A stretch of 64,000 nucleotides of DNA from positions 1 through 64,000 of the forward strand of contig NZ_JAIXTC010000002.1 of the NCBI RefSeq assembly GCF_027484365.1, in the 5' to 3' direction. Made by a program: the position numbers and the translations under genes. Positions 1-8,734 of this stretch are shown here, one piece after another. The stretch comes from Brevundimonas sp. (GTDB taxonomy: Bacteria > Pseudomonadota > Alphaproteobacteria > Caulobacterales > Caulobacteraceae). The first letter of the stretch is position 1. Each line of letters begins with the position of its first letter. A model generated the notes under the pieces. The model worked only from the letters and a program-made list of their open reading frames with translations, did not search any database and had not been told where the DNA came from.

Positions 1-108
1 GCCCAGCTCAGCTCCATCGCCCGGCAGCTCAACGAACGACCCAGAAAGACCTTGCTCTATCGGACACCAGCGGAGACCTTCGCCGAGTGTGTTGCAGCGA
101 TCAGTTGA
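1..108 (+). pseudogene. IS30-family transposase, C-terminal end only
   Basis: The window opens inside a reading frame that ends at a TGA at 106-108. Its 35 residues (key stretch LNERPRKTL, then YRTPAE) match the C-terminal end of IS30-type DDE transposases, where the last acidic residue lies just upstream. The rest of the gene, if present, is outside the window, so whether the element is intact cannot be told. More insertion-sequence debris lies about 1 kb to the right, so this edge looks like an insertion hot spot. Confidence 0.75.
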
Positions 109-280
109 GCCCACCACCCGTTGTGGAGATTCAGCTTGGTCGAGTTTCAACATGAGGTGACCGACGCCGCCGCACCGTCGGCAAAGCCGCAGCTGCGAGC
201 AGCGCGGGCACGATCGTAAAAGTGCCGACGAACGTGACTGACTGGCTCATGGATCCAACGAGGGTCCAGGGCCGGAACGT

Positions 281-607
281 CTACTGCGGCACAACCGTCA
301 CATTGCAACGAATGTCATTCCAGGCCGAGGTCTGGCCTCGGCTGTAGAAAGTCCCAGTCCTGTTTGGCTGGACGATACAGGATGCTGACGATGTGCATGC
401 AACAACCTGCCCGGTGGATCCAGAACCAGCATTATAGGTAAAGCTGTATTCGGTTGCACGAACGGCCCTTGAAGAGTTCTGGTTAGTGAACTGACAGCCG
501 ACTGCACTCCCACGCACGACCCGTCCCTCATGATAGGATTGTTGCACAAACCCGGCAGACATTATTGCTGTTGCCATCGCCAGCGATGTCAAGACTATGG
601 GCCTCAT
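281..607 (-). CDS. small exported protein of unknown function
   Basis: A 108-residue frame. The ATG at 607 is preferred over upstream in-frame starts because GGGAGAAGAG sits just before it and the protein then begins with a signal peptide (MRPIVLTSLAMA, hydrophobic core, small residues near 18-22). The mature part is small and polar, rich in Ser, Thr, Asn and Gly, with four cysteines near residues 38, 75, 81 and 100 that could form disulfides in the periplasm or outside. I recognise no family. It lies between IS30 and IS3 remnants, so it may be cargo or a leftover of an accessory region. Existence is well supported by start and signal peptide; function is unknown. Confidence 0.6.
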   Translation of the reverse strand: MRPIVLTSLAMATAIMSAGFVQQSYHEGRVVRGSAVGCQFTNQNSSRAVRATEYSFTYNAGSGSTGQVVACTSSASCIVQPNRTGTFYSRGQTSAWNDIRCNVTVVPQ

Positions 608-1079
608 AACTCTTCTCCCAGATGCGTCATCTCTGAAACGGGCTGCACGCCGAAACCGGCATCGTCGCGATTTCGATCCAGGCTTAGCCACAAGCTTGCG
701 CCATCGCCAGTGGTGACCCACCCCAATGGGCAGCGTCCCGCGGACCCATAAGCCGCGCTCACGATCCTCGGCGGCCGTCAGAGCCGCATCATCCCCACGG
801 TCGTCCAAGGCCAAGTTCGATCACACGTCCACCCCAGAGATCGACTGTCAGCCCGGCCGCACCTGAACGGCCAACCGAACCAGCTACGAGCGCGTGACCG
901 CCCTCTGCCGCAACGCGTCCGGGGTAGAGATCAACTCCGCGATGGTGGTGCTTCGGGCGGCGTTGGTCCGGGATCGGTTCAACCGGCAGAGGGCGATCTG
1001 CCGATCCTGACGGCGGTCTTTCGGATTGGATCTTCAGGTGTCCGCTCGAAGGGCAGCTTTACGGATTGACGGCGAGGAC
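608..1079. other. stretch without a recognisable gene
   Basis: About 470 bases in which I can support no gene. Short open frames exist on both strands but lack start signals and resemble nothing I know. The region sits between an exported protein gene and an IS3 remnant and is probably decayed mobile or accessory DNA. Confidence 0.4.
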
Positions 1080-1432
1080 CGCCTTCGACCCATAGCAGCC
1101 ATCGTCAATGTCTGTTCGCGGGTATGACGTGTCGGCTCGGAAGCGGCCGTTGAAGGCTTCAATGAAGGCATTGTCGGTCGGCTTGCCGGGCCTCCGGAAC
1201 GTCCATGCCGTCAAGCCTGGCCGTCCACTTTTAGAAGGTCGGCGAGCTCAGACCGTGTTTCCTGCACAGATCCACCACCGGAACACCGGCCTTCTGCCCG
1301 CGCAAGATCCCGATGATCTGTTTCTGGCTGGCGCATGCGCCAGCCTTGAATTCGTGAGCCGTGATCGCTTCATTCTGTCCGTCCATTCGAGGAGCGGACT
1401 CTAGCTATTGCTGGAGGAGTTTCAGGGGGTCA
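1080..1432 (-). mobile_element. decayed IS3-family element (orfA start joined to orfB end)
   Basis: On the minus strand the element starts at 1432 with the IS3-like tip TGACCCCCTGAAAC. An orfA-like frame follows, containing QIIGIL, DLCRKHG and then SSPTF-stop-KW: the usual FYKW tyrosine codon has become TAA. About 50 bases later the sequence jumps to the end of orfB, with PGKPTDNAFIEAFNGRFR at about 1140-1195, the region around the catalytic glutamate of the integrase core. Everything between is deleted. It cannot encode an active transposase. The terminal tip lies two bases from the stop codon of the neighbouring exported protein gene. Confidence 0.8.
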
Positions 1433-1434
1433 CT

Positions 1435-1878
1435 TCAGTCTGCTTGAATAGATCCACATCCCTCCCTCAATCCTTGTCCAGACATGATCCTGTCCCCCCG
1501 ACGTTCCACCTCCGCCCGGACGACCGGGATACAGGCCTTGATTTGGGGTATGATCGTCTCAACCAATAGCGACACCGTTAGGTCACCATTGCCGCTCTCG
1601 CGTCCGATCATGGCCACCATTTTCGTCCCGAAGGCGTCGACCTGAGCCGTGTACGACGACTCGATGGCGTCCATACGGGTCTTTAGCAGATCTCTCTGGA
1701 TACGCCCATCGGCGGCGGGATCCACCGCGTAAACGGCGTTTTGCATATCCCTTCTCATGGATTCAATGATGCGATCGAAGGCGACCCACTCTGCCCATTG
1801 TGCGTCCGTTTGCGTAGAATGGACCACGGCGGGGTTGGAGCCAGAAAGGGCAGCGGCGAACATGAGGGCGGCGATCAT
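1435..1878 (-). CDS. small exported protein of unknown function
   Basis: A 147-residue protein. The ATG at 1878 is chosen because GGGAG lies five bases upstream and the product then begins with a signal peptide (MIAALMFAAALSG, cleavage probably near residues 15-20). The mature part is mostly helical, with regular charged residues (WAEWVAFDRIIESMRRDM and on), and ends with a two-cysteine segment. No family recognised. The stop codon lies two bases from an IS3 tip, so the native C-terminus may have been altered by the insertion. Periplasmic location is inferred from the signal peptide only. Confidence 0.55.
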   Translation of the reverse strand: MIAALMFAAALSGSNPAVVHSTQTDAQWAEWVAFDRIIESMRRDMQNAVYAVDPAADGRIQRDLLKTRMDAIESSYTAQVDAFGTKMVAMIGRESGNGDLTVSLLVETIIPQIKACIPVVRAEVERRGDRIMSGQGLREGCGSIQAD

Positions 1879-2183
1879 CTGAACTCCCGGGCAAACCCGG
1901 TGCGAAGTGTTCCGCCAAACGGGCCTCCGGCACAAGCCCATTGCCCTCGGTCATGAAATCGCCCCCGGTCTCGCCCCGGGCCGTGCCTGGCCGATACCGC
2001 CCGCATGGACCTGTCACAGGCGGACCGTGCAGAGGTGGCGAGACGGCTGGGGGCGGTCAGTCGAGGGTCCTGAGGCCGGTTGCGGTAATGTCCGCTGACC
2101 ACCCATAGTGGACAATCCTCGCGCCCGCTTTCGGCCGTCTCGACGTGCGCCCGACTCGAGCGGCCGGACCAGCAAAACTCTGA
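1879..2183. other. intergenic stretch, nothing identified
   Basis: Roughly 300 bases between the exported protein gene and the 3' end of the ABC ATPase gene. A 22-codon frame on the plus strand at 2005 looks like a fragment but has no recognisable relatives. This is where a permease gene would be expected, if the ABC ATPase had its partner downstream; there is none. Confidence 0.4.
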
Positions 2184-3158
2184 TCAGTCCTTCGTGGGAC
2201 TGACCGCGTTCGCATCGTTGTAGGTCAGGGCCAGGAAAACGTCCTCCAGGTCCGGATCCTCGGTGGTGATGTCGGAGATGGTGATCCCGGCCGCGCGCAC
2301 GGCGGCCAGCACATGCTCGACCGACGACTGGCCCTTCTTGTAGCTGATCGAGAAGGCGCCGTTGGCCCGCGCCACCACATCGAACCCGGCCACGACCGGC
2401 ACCCCGTCCAGCGGATGCTCGGGCGTCACCACGACGTTCCTCGTATCCAGCCGGCGCAGCAGCTGCGGCGTCGGTTCGCAGGCCACGACCTCGCCCCGGT
2501 TCATGATGGCGATGGTGTCACACAGCTCCTGCGCCTCCTCCAGATAGTGGGTGGTCAGAAGGATGGTCACCCCCTCGGCATTGATGCGCCGGACATACTC
2601 CCACAGCTGGCGCCGCAGCTCGACGTCCACCCCCGCCGTGGGTTCGTCGAGAATCAGGATCGGCGGATTGTGGACCAGGGCCTTGGCCACCATCAGGCGG
2701 CGCTTCATCCCGCCCGACAGGGCCCGTACATAGGCATTGGCCTTGTCCGACAGGCCGAGCGCGGCCAGCAGTTCGTCCGAGCGCCGCTCCGACTTCGGCA
2801 CGCCATAGAATCCGGCCTGGACCTCCAGGGCCTCGCGCGGGGTGAAGAAGACGTCGGCCACGATCTCCTGCGGCACCACGCCCAGGGCGGCGCGCGCGTC
2901 CCTCGGCCGTTCATCGATGTCGCGGCCCCAGATGGCGGCCGTCCCGCCGGTCTTGTTGACGATCCCCGCCAGGATGTTGATCAGGGTCGACTTGCCCGCC
3001 CCGTTCGGACCCAGCAGGCCGAACATCGACCCCCTCGGAATGACCAGGTCGACCCCGCGCAGGGCGATCTTCGGAGGCGACTTCTTCGAACCCGCATAGG
3101 TCTTTTCCAGCCCGTGCACCTCGATGGCGTTGACGGGCAGGGCTTCGTTATTGGTCAT
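2184..3158 (-). CDS. ABC transporter ATP-binding protein (ABC-2/drug-export type)
   Basis: A complete 324-residue cytoplasmic ATPase that would power an ABC-2 type exporter. Visible motifs are Walker A GPNGAGKST (50-58), signature LSGGMKRR (147-154), Walker B ILILDEP (168-173) and the H-loop histidine at 204 in LLTTHYLEEAQ. The extra C-terminal 90 residues are typical of the YadG/NodI/DrrA group. The permease that normally accompanies such ATPases is absent: downstream is insertion-sequence debris and upstream a divergent zinc-finger gene. Either the permease is encoded elsewhere or it was lost. The substrate cannot be deduced. Confidence 0.9.
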   Translation of the reverse strand: MTNNEALPVNAIEVHGLEKTYAGSKKSPPKIALRGVDLVIPRGSMFGLLGPNGAGKSTLINILAGIVNKTGGTAAIWGRDIDERPRDARAALGVVPQEIVADVFFTPREALEVQAGFYGVPKSERRSDELLAALGLSDKANAYVRALSGGMKRRLMVAKALVHNPPILILDEPTAGVDVELRRQLWEYVRRINAEGVTILLTTHYLEEAQELCDTIAIMNRGEVVACEPTPQLLRRLDTRNVVVTPEHPLDGVPVVAGFDVVARANGAFSISYKKGQSSVEHVLAAVRAAGITISDITTEDPDLEDVFLALTYNDANAVSPTKD

Positions 3159-3233
3159 TCGGGGCTTTCGGCGTGTCGCTGCGCCGTCTAACTAGGCGTC
3201 GCACCCTCTCGCGCCAAGACCACGGACCGATCA

Positions 3234-3470
3234 ATGCCGCCGCGCCACCCCGATCAACTCGTCCTCCCGCCCGAGGAAATCACGGTCTCCACCAAACGCG
3301 TGGCCTGCGACGGCGGCGGCGTGCTGGGCCACCCCCTGGTCTATCTCGACATGGGCGGCGATGATTTCATCGAGTGCGGCTACTGCGACCGTCGCTTCGT
3401 CCTCGCGGCCGATCATCACGCCGAGAGCGACTACCTCGATCCCGCCGCCCGGCCGCCGGAAGCGCACTAG
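3234..3470 (+). CDS. CHCC-type zinc-finger domain protein
   Basis: A 78-residue protein with the zf-CHCC pattern: Cys25, His33 (within GHP), Cys48 and Cys51 (CGYC). The same fold occurs in the NDUFS6 subunit of mitochondrial complex I. Free-standing bacterial versions are common in alphaproteobacteria; their exact role is not settled. It is transcribed divergently from the ABC ATPase gene, with 75 bases between the two starts. The four ligands and the length fit the family well. Confidence 0.85.
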   Translation: MPPRHPDQLVLPPEEITVSTKRVACDGGGVLGHPLVYLDMGGDDFIECGYCDRRFVLAADHHAESDYLDPAARPPEAH

Positions 3471-3574
3471 ACACGCGCACGGACCTCCGCGGAGCGGGCC
3501 TGTCGGCTTTTGTCGGAAGAGCGCCGTTTTCAGAACGGCGTCATCCTGATAAACCGGCCACCGGAGGACAGCTC

Positions 3575-4111
3575 ATGATGATCCGCAATCTGTTGCTCGC
3601 GTCGGTCCTGGCGCTCGGAGCCTGCACCCAGGCGGCCGCTCCGGAAGACGCCCCGGACACGGCTCCGGCCGCCGCCGCCACTCCGGACTCGCCCGGCAAC
3701 GAACTGCCGGTCGCCGCAGACCTCCTGGCCGGCGCGCCCCTGTCCGGTCGGTGGGAAGATGTCGGCGACGGCGCGACCGTGGGCGTGCTGTTCACCTCTC
3801 CGGACTACGCCGATACCCTCGCGATCGGCTGCAACACCGGCACGGGCGAGGCCTATATCAACTGGACCATCCAGAACCCTGCCGAGGACGGAGAGGTCCG
3901 GCTCTACACCGGGGCGAAGACCGAGACCTTCGCCGCCACCGGTTCGAACGCCGGCGCCGCCATCCGCACCATTGACGTCTCCGGCTCCGACCCGCGGCTG
4001 GCCGTCCTGAAGACGACCCAGGCGAAGTTCGCGGTCCAGGCCTCGGGCGAGGCCATCGTCCTGCCCTGGGATCCGTCGATCGCCCGGGTGCTGAACGAAT
4101 GCGCAGGCTGA
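3575..4111 (+). CDS. putative lipoprotein
   Basis: A 178-residue protein. The ATG at 3575 is preferred because GGAGG lies seven bases upstream and translation then starts with a lipoprotein signal peptide: MMIRNLLLASVLAL followed by the lipobox LGAC with Cys17 as the lipidated residue. An Ala/Pro/Asp-rich linker follows (about 18-45), then a compact domain rich in Gly, Thr and Asp (WEDVGDGATVGVLFTSPDY and on). I recognise no enzyme motif. Expected in the inner leaflet of the outer membrane or on the inner membrane. The frame is open further upstream, but that part has no start signal. Confidence 0.75.
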   Translation: MMIRNLLLASVLALGACTQAAAPEDAPDTAPAAAATPDSPGNELPVAADLLAGAPLSGRWEDVGDGATVGVLFTSPDYADTLAIGCNTGTGEAYINWTIQNPAEDGEVRLYTGAKTETFAATGSNAGAAIRTIDVSGSDPRLAVLKTTQAKFAVQASGEAIVLPWDPSIARVLNECAG

Positions 4112-4175
4112 CGGGCCAGGTCTGATCCTCACCATGGACAGAACCGCATAGAGGGTCGTCCCGGTCGATCAGGGT

Positions 4176-6386
4176 TCAGGCCCAGGCGAGATCCAGATGA
4201 TCCCTGTGTATCCCGGCGGCCGGATCGCCGGGGACCATCTCCGACGTCGGCATAATGCCTTGCAGATCGTTCACCGCAGGCTGCGGCAGGTCGGCCGGCA
4301 GGGGCGCGAACAGGACGTCGTCGACCGGCGAGATCCACCCGATGCTCACGTCCGGATCGGCCGGCGGCACGAAAGCATCGTGGTCCTTGCTGGCGAGGAA
4401 CAGCCACAGGTCGGCCGGCTCGTGGACCGGCCCGTCGATTTCGCCCGGCAGGACCTGGGCATCGTGGAGTCCCTTGGCGTCGACGGGGTCGACGGGGCTC
4501 CCGACATAGCCGCCATACCGGATGCCGCCGAGCCACGAAGCGGCAGTCAGGGCGATGTGCTCGGCGCTCTCCGAGAAGCCGATCACGACGGAGGCGCGGG
4601 TGGCGCCGGAACTCAACTGGTTGACCCAGGCGGCGACGCCGGCCGGCTCGCCCTCCCGGTTCAGGCAGAAGCGGTACAGTTGTTCCACGAAGGCCTGGTT
4701 CGACAGGGCGCCGTAGCGGGCCTGGAACTCCGCCGATCCGACGAAGGCCGCCGCGATCTGCGTCAGGCTCATGCCGCCCTCATACAGGGCGACCCAGCCC
4801 GCCAGACCCGACGGGTCAGGCAGGCGGTCCAGCGTGGCGTCGTACAGCCGCGCGATGACCTGGGCCTCGGCGTCGGGGATCCACAGGCCCGCGGCCAGGG
4901 TCGCGGCCGTGCGTAGCTGGTTCTCGGCGCTCTCGGAGAAGCCGACGACCACCTGGCCCCGGCTCATGCCGCCGTTCAGCGCGTTCACCCAGTTGGCCAC
5001 GCCCGCCGGATCGCCGGTCCGGCCCAGGGCGAAGACGTAGAGTTGCTCGACGAATTGCTGATTGTTCAGCGCTCCGAACCGGCCCTGGAACTCGGCCGAG
5101 GCGACGAAACGACTGGCCAGAGCCTGGAGCCCAAGGGTTCCGAGCGCGGCGACATTGGCCTCCAGCCCCGCCTGATCCGGCGTCCGGTTCAGCGCCGCAC
5201 TATACAACCGCATCACCTGCGCAGAGGCGCTCGTCGCGTCAAAGGTCAGGACCCCGTCGACGAAGCGGGCCTCCTCGATGGAGACCAGGGTGTCCGCGCC
5301 CTCGCCGTTGCCGGACACCGTCGTGGAGCTGGCCGCGTACTGGCGTCGCAAGCCGGAATAGAGGGCCGCGTCGATGCCTGCGCCGCCGTTGAGGAGGTCG
5401 TTGCCGGCGCCGCCGGACAGCCGGTCATTTCCTGCGCCGCCGTCGAGCCTGTCGTTGCCCGCGCCTCCCTCGATCCAGTCAGCGCCGTCGCCACCGGAAA
5501 GGGCGTTGGGTCCCGATCCGCCGATGATGTGATCGTCTCCCGCCGTCTGCTGTCCGATGAACGGCCCCAGGCCGGCATAGCTGGTGGTCGGCGAGAAATA
5601 GGGCGTCACTCCCATGGCCCAGTAGTGGGCGGCTGCCGCGGCGGAGGCCTCCTGCCCGAGCAGTGCGAGCACGGGGCGAGAGGGGAGGATGTTGGTGACC
5701 GCGCCGTTGATGTCCACCGGACTCGGATTTTCCATCAGCATCGAGTCGATGGCGTTCAGGAAAGTCTGGCTCCAGACGCCGCCGCCCGCGTCCCCGCCGA
5801 TGAAGGGGTTTCCATTGGTGACGATGTAGACGTCGGGGTTCACCGCATGCACCGCGCGAGCGATCGCATCCACCAGTGAGATCATTCTCTGCGCGAGCAG
5901 CTGGACTGTCGGTTGGCCGGACTGCTGGCTGAGATGCCAATAGATGCCCACGTCATCCAGAAAGATGGAGTTATAGCCACGCCGGACCAGATCGACCGCC
6001 TGCTCGATGACGATCGCCTGCCAGGCCGGATCCCAGTATCTGACGATACGAGCATCGGGTCGCCCGTCGAGGCTGAAGTCGTAAAGCGGCTGCCCCTGCA
6101 GCCAGGCCGGCGCCGATCCCGTCAAGGCGCCGGTATCGCCTCCGCCACTCGTCCAGGCGGTCTCCCAGTACCGGCGATTGTCATCTGTGACGGCGACGTT
6201 GACATAGCCGCCGACCAGACGGCCCTGCGCCACCAGCGCGCGGACCTCCGTGTCCGTCAGCATGGGGGTGCTGCCTGCACGCGGGAGCGGCGCACCCTCG
6301 GTTATCACCAGATCGTAGGGCGATGCGGAGAGCTGCGAGAAGGTGACTCCCCCGTAGGCGAGGGCGAAGCTGGAAACTCGCGGCAT
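4176..6386 (-). CDS. large RTX protein: glycosidase-like domain, Ca-binding repeats, two DUF4214 domains
   Basis: About 736 residues from the ATG at 6386, chosen for GGGAG seven bases upstream (a start at 6443 is also open). Residues 10-275 look like a TIM-barrel of the spherulin-4/GH114 (endo-alpha-1,4-polygalactosaminidase) kind, with FLDDVGIYW as the likely acidic active-site strand. Residues 282-340 carry about five RTX nonapeptides (GGAGND type) that bind calcium. Two tandem DUF4214 repeats follow at about 388-500 and 512-625, each with a Y-x-x-A/C-L-x-R motif and FxxSxE. There is no N-terminal signal peptide, which fits type I secretion by a C-terminal signal. Likely a secreted or surface-bound polysaccharide-active protein; the glycosidase assignment is tentative. 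No type I exporter genes are in the window. Confidence 0.75.
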   Translation of the reverse strand: MPRVSSFALAYGGVTFSQLSASPYDLVITEGAPLPRAGSTPMLTDTEVRALVAQGRLVGGYVNVAVTDDNRRYWETAWTSGGGDTGALTGSAPAWLQGQPLYDFSLDGRPDARIVRYWDPAWQAIVIEQAVDLVRRGYNSIFLDDVGIYWHLSQQSGQPTVQLLAQRMISLVDAIARAVHAVNPDVYIVTNGNPFIGGDAGGGVWSQTFLNAIDSMLMENPSPVDINGAVTNILPSRPVLALLGQEASAAAAAHYWAMGVTPYFSPTTSYAGLGPFIGQQTAGDDHIIGGSGPNALSGGDGADWIEGGAGNDRLDGGAGNDRLSGGAGNDLLNGGAGIDAALYSGLRRQYAASSTTVSGNGEGADTLVSIEEARFVDGVLTFDATSASAQVMRLYSAALNRTPDQAGLEANVAALGTLGLQALASRFVASAEFQGRFGALNNQQFVEQLYVFALGRTGDPAGVANWVNALNGGMSRGQVVVGFSESAENQLRTAATLAAGLWIPDAEAQVIARLYDATLDRLPDPSGLAGWVALYEGGMSLTQIAAAFVGSAEFQARYGALSNQAFVEQLYRFCLNREGEPAGVAAWVNQLSSGATRASVVIGFSESAEHIALTAASWLGGIRYGGYVGSPVDPVDAKGLHDAQVLPGEIDGPVHEPADLWLFLASKDHDAFVPPADPDVSIGWISPVDDVLFAPLPADLPQPAVNDLQGIMPTSEMVPGDPAAGIHRDHLDLAWA

Positions 6387-6506
6387 CTCGACGCTCCCAT
6401 GACCAAACGGCGTTATCCTGTGCCGGGCGACCTCGGGATGCAAGGCGTCATCGGCGCTATCTGGGGGTGTATTTCGTCCTTTCTCAAGTGACGGGACTCC
6501 CGCCCT

Positions 6507-7724
6507 CTAGACCGCCTGCCCCGCCGCCCAGCCCGACGACCACGCCCACTGGAAATTATAGCCGCCCAGCCAGCCCGTGACGTCGACCACCTCGCCGATG
6601 AAATACAGGCCGGGCACGGATTTCGCCGCCATGGTCTGCTGGTCCAGCTGATCGGTCGCCACCCCGCCCAGGGTGACCTCGGCGGTGCGGTAGCCCTCCG
6701 ACCCCACCGGCTTGACGGTCCAGCCGTTCACCGCCGCATCCAGCCGCGCCAGCACCTTGTCCCCGACCTCGGCCAGCTTGCCGTTCGCGCCCTCGCGCGC
6801 GGTCAGCACCTCGGCCAGCCGGCGCGGGACGATATGGCCGAGCGCCGTGTGCACCGCCTGTTTGCCGCCGTTCTCGGCCTTGGCCGCCTTCAGCCGCCCC
6901 AGCACGTCGACGCCGGGTGCCATCTTCACCGTGATCGCCTCCCCTTCGCGCCAGTAGGAGCTGATCTGCAGGATGGCCGGCCCCGACAGCCCCCGGTGCG
7001 TGAACAGCATGGCCTCATTGAACGTGGGCCTACCACCCTGTGGGCTACTTGAGGCCGGGTTGGAGGTGACCGAAACATCCACCGCCACCCCCGCCAGCGG
7101 CGTCGTCTGTTCCAGCAGCCCCGCCTCGAAGGTCAGGGGCACCAGCGCCGGCCGCGTCTCCGTCACCCGTAGCCCCATCGACCGCGCGAGGTCATAGCCC
7201 CACCCCGTCGCCCCCATCTTGGGGATCGACTTCCCGCCCGAGGCCACCACCAGCGAGCCGCATTTCACCGCCCCCCCGTCCGACAGGCTCAGGGCGAACC
7301 CCTCCCCCTCGCGCGTCACCGAGGCCACGCCGGTGTTCAGCCTCAGCACCGCCCCCGCCTCCCGCATCGCCCCGGTCAGCATCGCCACGATCTGTTTGGC
7401 CGAGTCGTCGCAGAACAGCTGGCCCAGGGTCTTCTCGTGCCAGGCGATGCCCGCCCGATCCACCCGCTGAACAAAGTCCGCCACCGTGAATCGCCCGAGC
7501 GCCGAGGCCGCGAACCGCGGGTTCTCCCCCAGGAAGTTCGCCACCGTCGTCCCGGTGTTGGTGAAGTTGCACCGCCCCCCGCCACTGATGCGGATCTTCT
7601 CGCCCGGCGCCCGCGCGTGGTCGAGGACCAGCACCCGCCGTCCCCGCCGCCCGGCCTCGGCCGCGCACATCATCCCGGCAGCGCCCGCGCCGACCACCAC
7701 CACGTCGAAAGTCTCTGATCTCAT
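6507..7724 (-). CDS. BaiN/HI0933-type NAD(P)/FAD-dependent oxidoreductase
   Basis: A 405-residue flavoprotein. The N-terminus has the dinucleotide-binding motif VVVGAGAAGMMCA (about 9-21), then GEKIRISGGGRCNFTN, a hallmark of the HI0933/YhiN/BaiN family. The C-terminus has GLYFIGEVVDVTGWLGGYNFQWAW, the second FAD contact region, typical of the family. Relatives include the BaiN bile-acid reductase, but the physiological substrate in most bacteria is unknown. Length and motifs are complete. It stands alone: its 5' side faces the repeat/Fic region and its 3' side the RTX gene, both about 100 bases away or more. Confidence 0.9.
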   Translation of the reverse strand: MRSETFDVVVVGAGAAGMMCAAEAGRRGRRVLVLDHARAPGEKIRISGGGRCNFTNTGTTVANFLGENPRFAASALGRFTVADFVQRVDRAGIAWHEKTLGQLFCDDSAKQIVAMLTGAMREAGAVLRLNTGVASVTREGEGFALSLSDGGAVKCGSLVVASGGKSIPKMGATGWGYDLARSMGLRVTETRPALVPLTFEAGLLEQTTPLAGVAVDVSVTSNPASSSPQGGRPTFNEAMLFTHRGLSGPAILQISSYWREGEAITVKMAPGVDVLGRLKAAKAENGGKQAVHTALGHIVPRRLAEVLTAREGANGKLAEVGDKVLARLDAAVNGWTVKPVGSEGYRTAEVTLGGVATDQLDQQTMAAKSVPGLYFIGEVVDVTGWLGGYNFQWAWSSGWAAGQAV

Positions 7725-7884
7725 GGTTCAGCCCCTTACAGCATCCGGATGCGCGGCCGCACGGGCGGACTCGCTCCCCTGCCTGTGCACAAACCAGAAC
7801 AAACCACGAACATCCCCTTGCCTCCGCCCCGTCCCCGGTGTTCAACCACCCCCGGGTCGGCCCCCATCCCCGAGGCGTTTCCAG

Positions 7885-8130
7885 ATGACATCCCCCACTT
7901 CCGGCCCCACCCCCGACCCCCGCCCCGTCGCCCCCGACCTGGAGCGGCTCCTCGCCCCCCTGCGCGGTCTCGACCTGACCAGCGCCGACGGCCGCTGCGG
8001 CATCAAGACCCTCCTGGCCGAGATCGAGCGCCTGTCCCCCGGCGTCATCCTGCAACAGGCGGCGGGCATCCAGCTCCGGCGTCTGGGCTGCGTCACCCTC
8101 GCCGACCACCGCGACCGTGCCGCGGGCTGA
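7885..8130 (+). CDS. small protein carrying repeat copy 1, unknown
   Basis: An 81-residue open frame. Its C-terminal 55 residues (GLDLTSADGRCGIKTLLAEIE and on, to ADHRDR) are almost identical to those of the frame at 9101-9316; the first 25 residues are Pro-rich and differ. The start signal is weak here. It ends four bases before the convergent stop of the Fic gene. I do not recognise the family. It may be a real small protein, a cut-down paralogue or simply an open frame across a DNA repeat. Confidence 0.35.
   Translation: MTSPTSGPTPDPRPVAPDLERLLAPLRGLDLTSADGRCGIKTLLAEIERLSPGVILQQAAGIQLRRLGCVTLADHRDRAAG
7953..8121 (+). repeat. 169-bp direct repeat, copy 1
   Basis: Identical to 9136-9304 except for three single-base substitutions that I can count by aligning the two by eye. 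The two copies are in the same orientation and bracket the Fic/antitoxin pair. A third, decayed copy lies at about 9579-9682. Confidence 0.9.
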
Positions 8131-8134
8131 AACG

Positions 8135-8728
8135 CTACAGCAGGCTGCGGATCACCCGGGTCAGGGGCGCCTCGTCGCCATTGAACGCGGCGATCATGGC
8201 CTCGAGATACTGCTGTCGATCGATCCGGCCCACGCCGATGGCATGCCCCGCCCGTTCGGCCAGCAGCACCAGAAATGCTTTCTGGGCCCTGCCATTCCCT
8301 TCCCGAAACGGGTGGATGACGTTTAGTTCGGACAGGACATGCGCCGCCCCCGCTGCGAAGGCGTCGGCATCCAGTCCGCGCAGATGATCGGCCCGCGCCA
8401 GATTGGCGAACAGGATCTCCATCTGCCGCCCGATCTGCTCGGGATAGCAGAACGTGCTCGCGTCCTTGGTGATGCGGACCGTCCGGTCCTTGCCCGCCCA
8501 GCGATAGACCGGCCCGAACAGATGCCGATGGATGGCGCGATAGTGTCGGGCGTCCAGCGCGCCGTCAGGCAGGGGCTGGGTCGATCGAAAGGTGACGACG
8601 GCCGCCTCGAACTGATCCAGTTCGGCCTGGCCCCTCAGCCCGTTGCGGTTCTTCAGAACCGCCGTTCCCCTGTAGCAATAAGGATCGTCGTCGGCTGCAT
8701 ACAGGGGTTCAAAGGGCGCGTCGGACAG
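8135..8728 (-). CDS. Fic domain protein (probable AMP-transferase toxin), non-canonical start
   Basis: The frame encodes a full Fic domain: an N-terminal stretch typical of the family (DPYCYRGTAVLKNRNGL), HLFGPVYRWAGKDRTVRI, then the complete active motif HPFREGNGRAQ (about residues 139-149), whose His deprotonates the target hydroxyl while the Gly-rich part holds the nucleotide phosphates. There is no ATG, GTG or TTG before the internal ATG at 8422, which would cut off half the domain. The frame is open right back to the TAG of the upstream antitoxin gene, and that TAG is in the same frame. CTG at 8728, three codons after it, is the most plausible start and gives 197 residues beginning LSDAPFEP, the expected family length. 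Fic toxins AMPylate host proteins such as gyrase in known class I pairs; the target here is unknown. Confidence 0.8.
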   Translation of the reverse strand: MSDAPFEPLYAADDDPYCYRGTAVLKNRNGLRGQAELDQFEAAVVTFRSTQPLPDGALDARHYRAIHRHLFGPVYRWAGKDRTVRITKDASTFCYPEQIGRQMEILFANLARADHLRGLDADAFAAGAAHVLSELNVIHPFREGNGRAQKAFLVLLAERAGHAIGVGRIDRQQYLEAMIAAFNGDEAPLTRVIRSLL

Positions 8729-8734
8729 GGGCGC

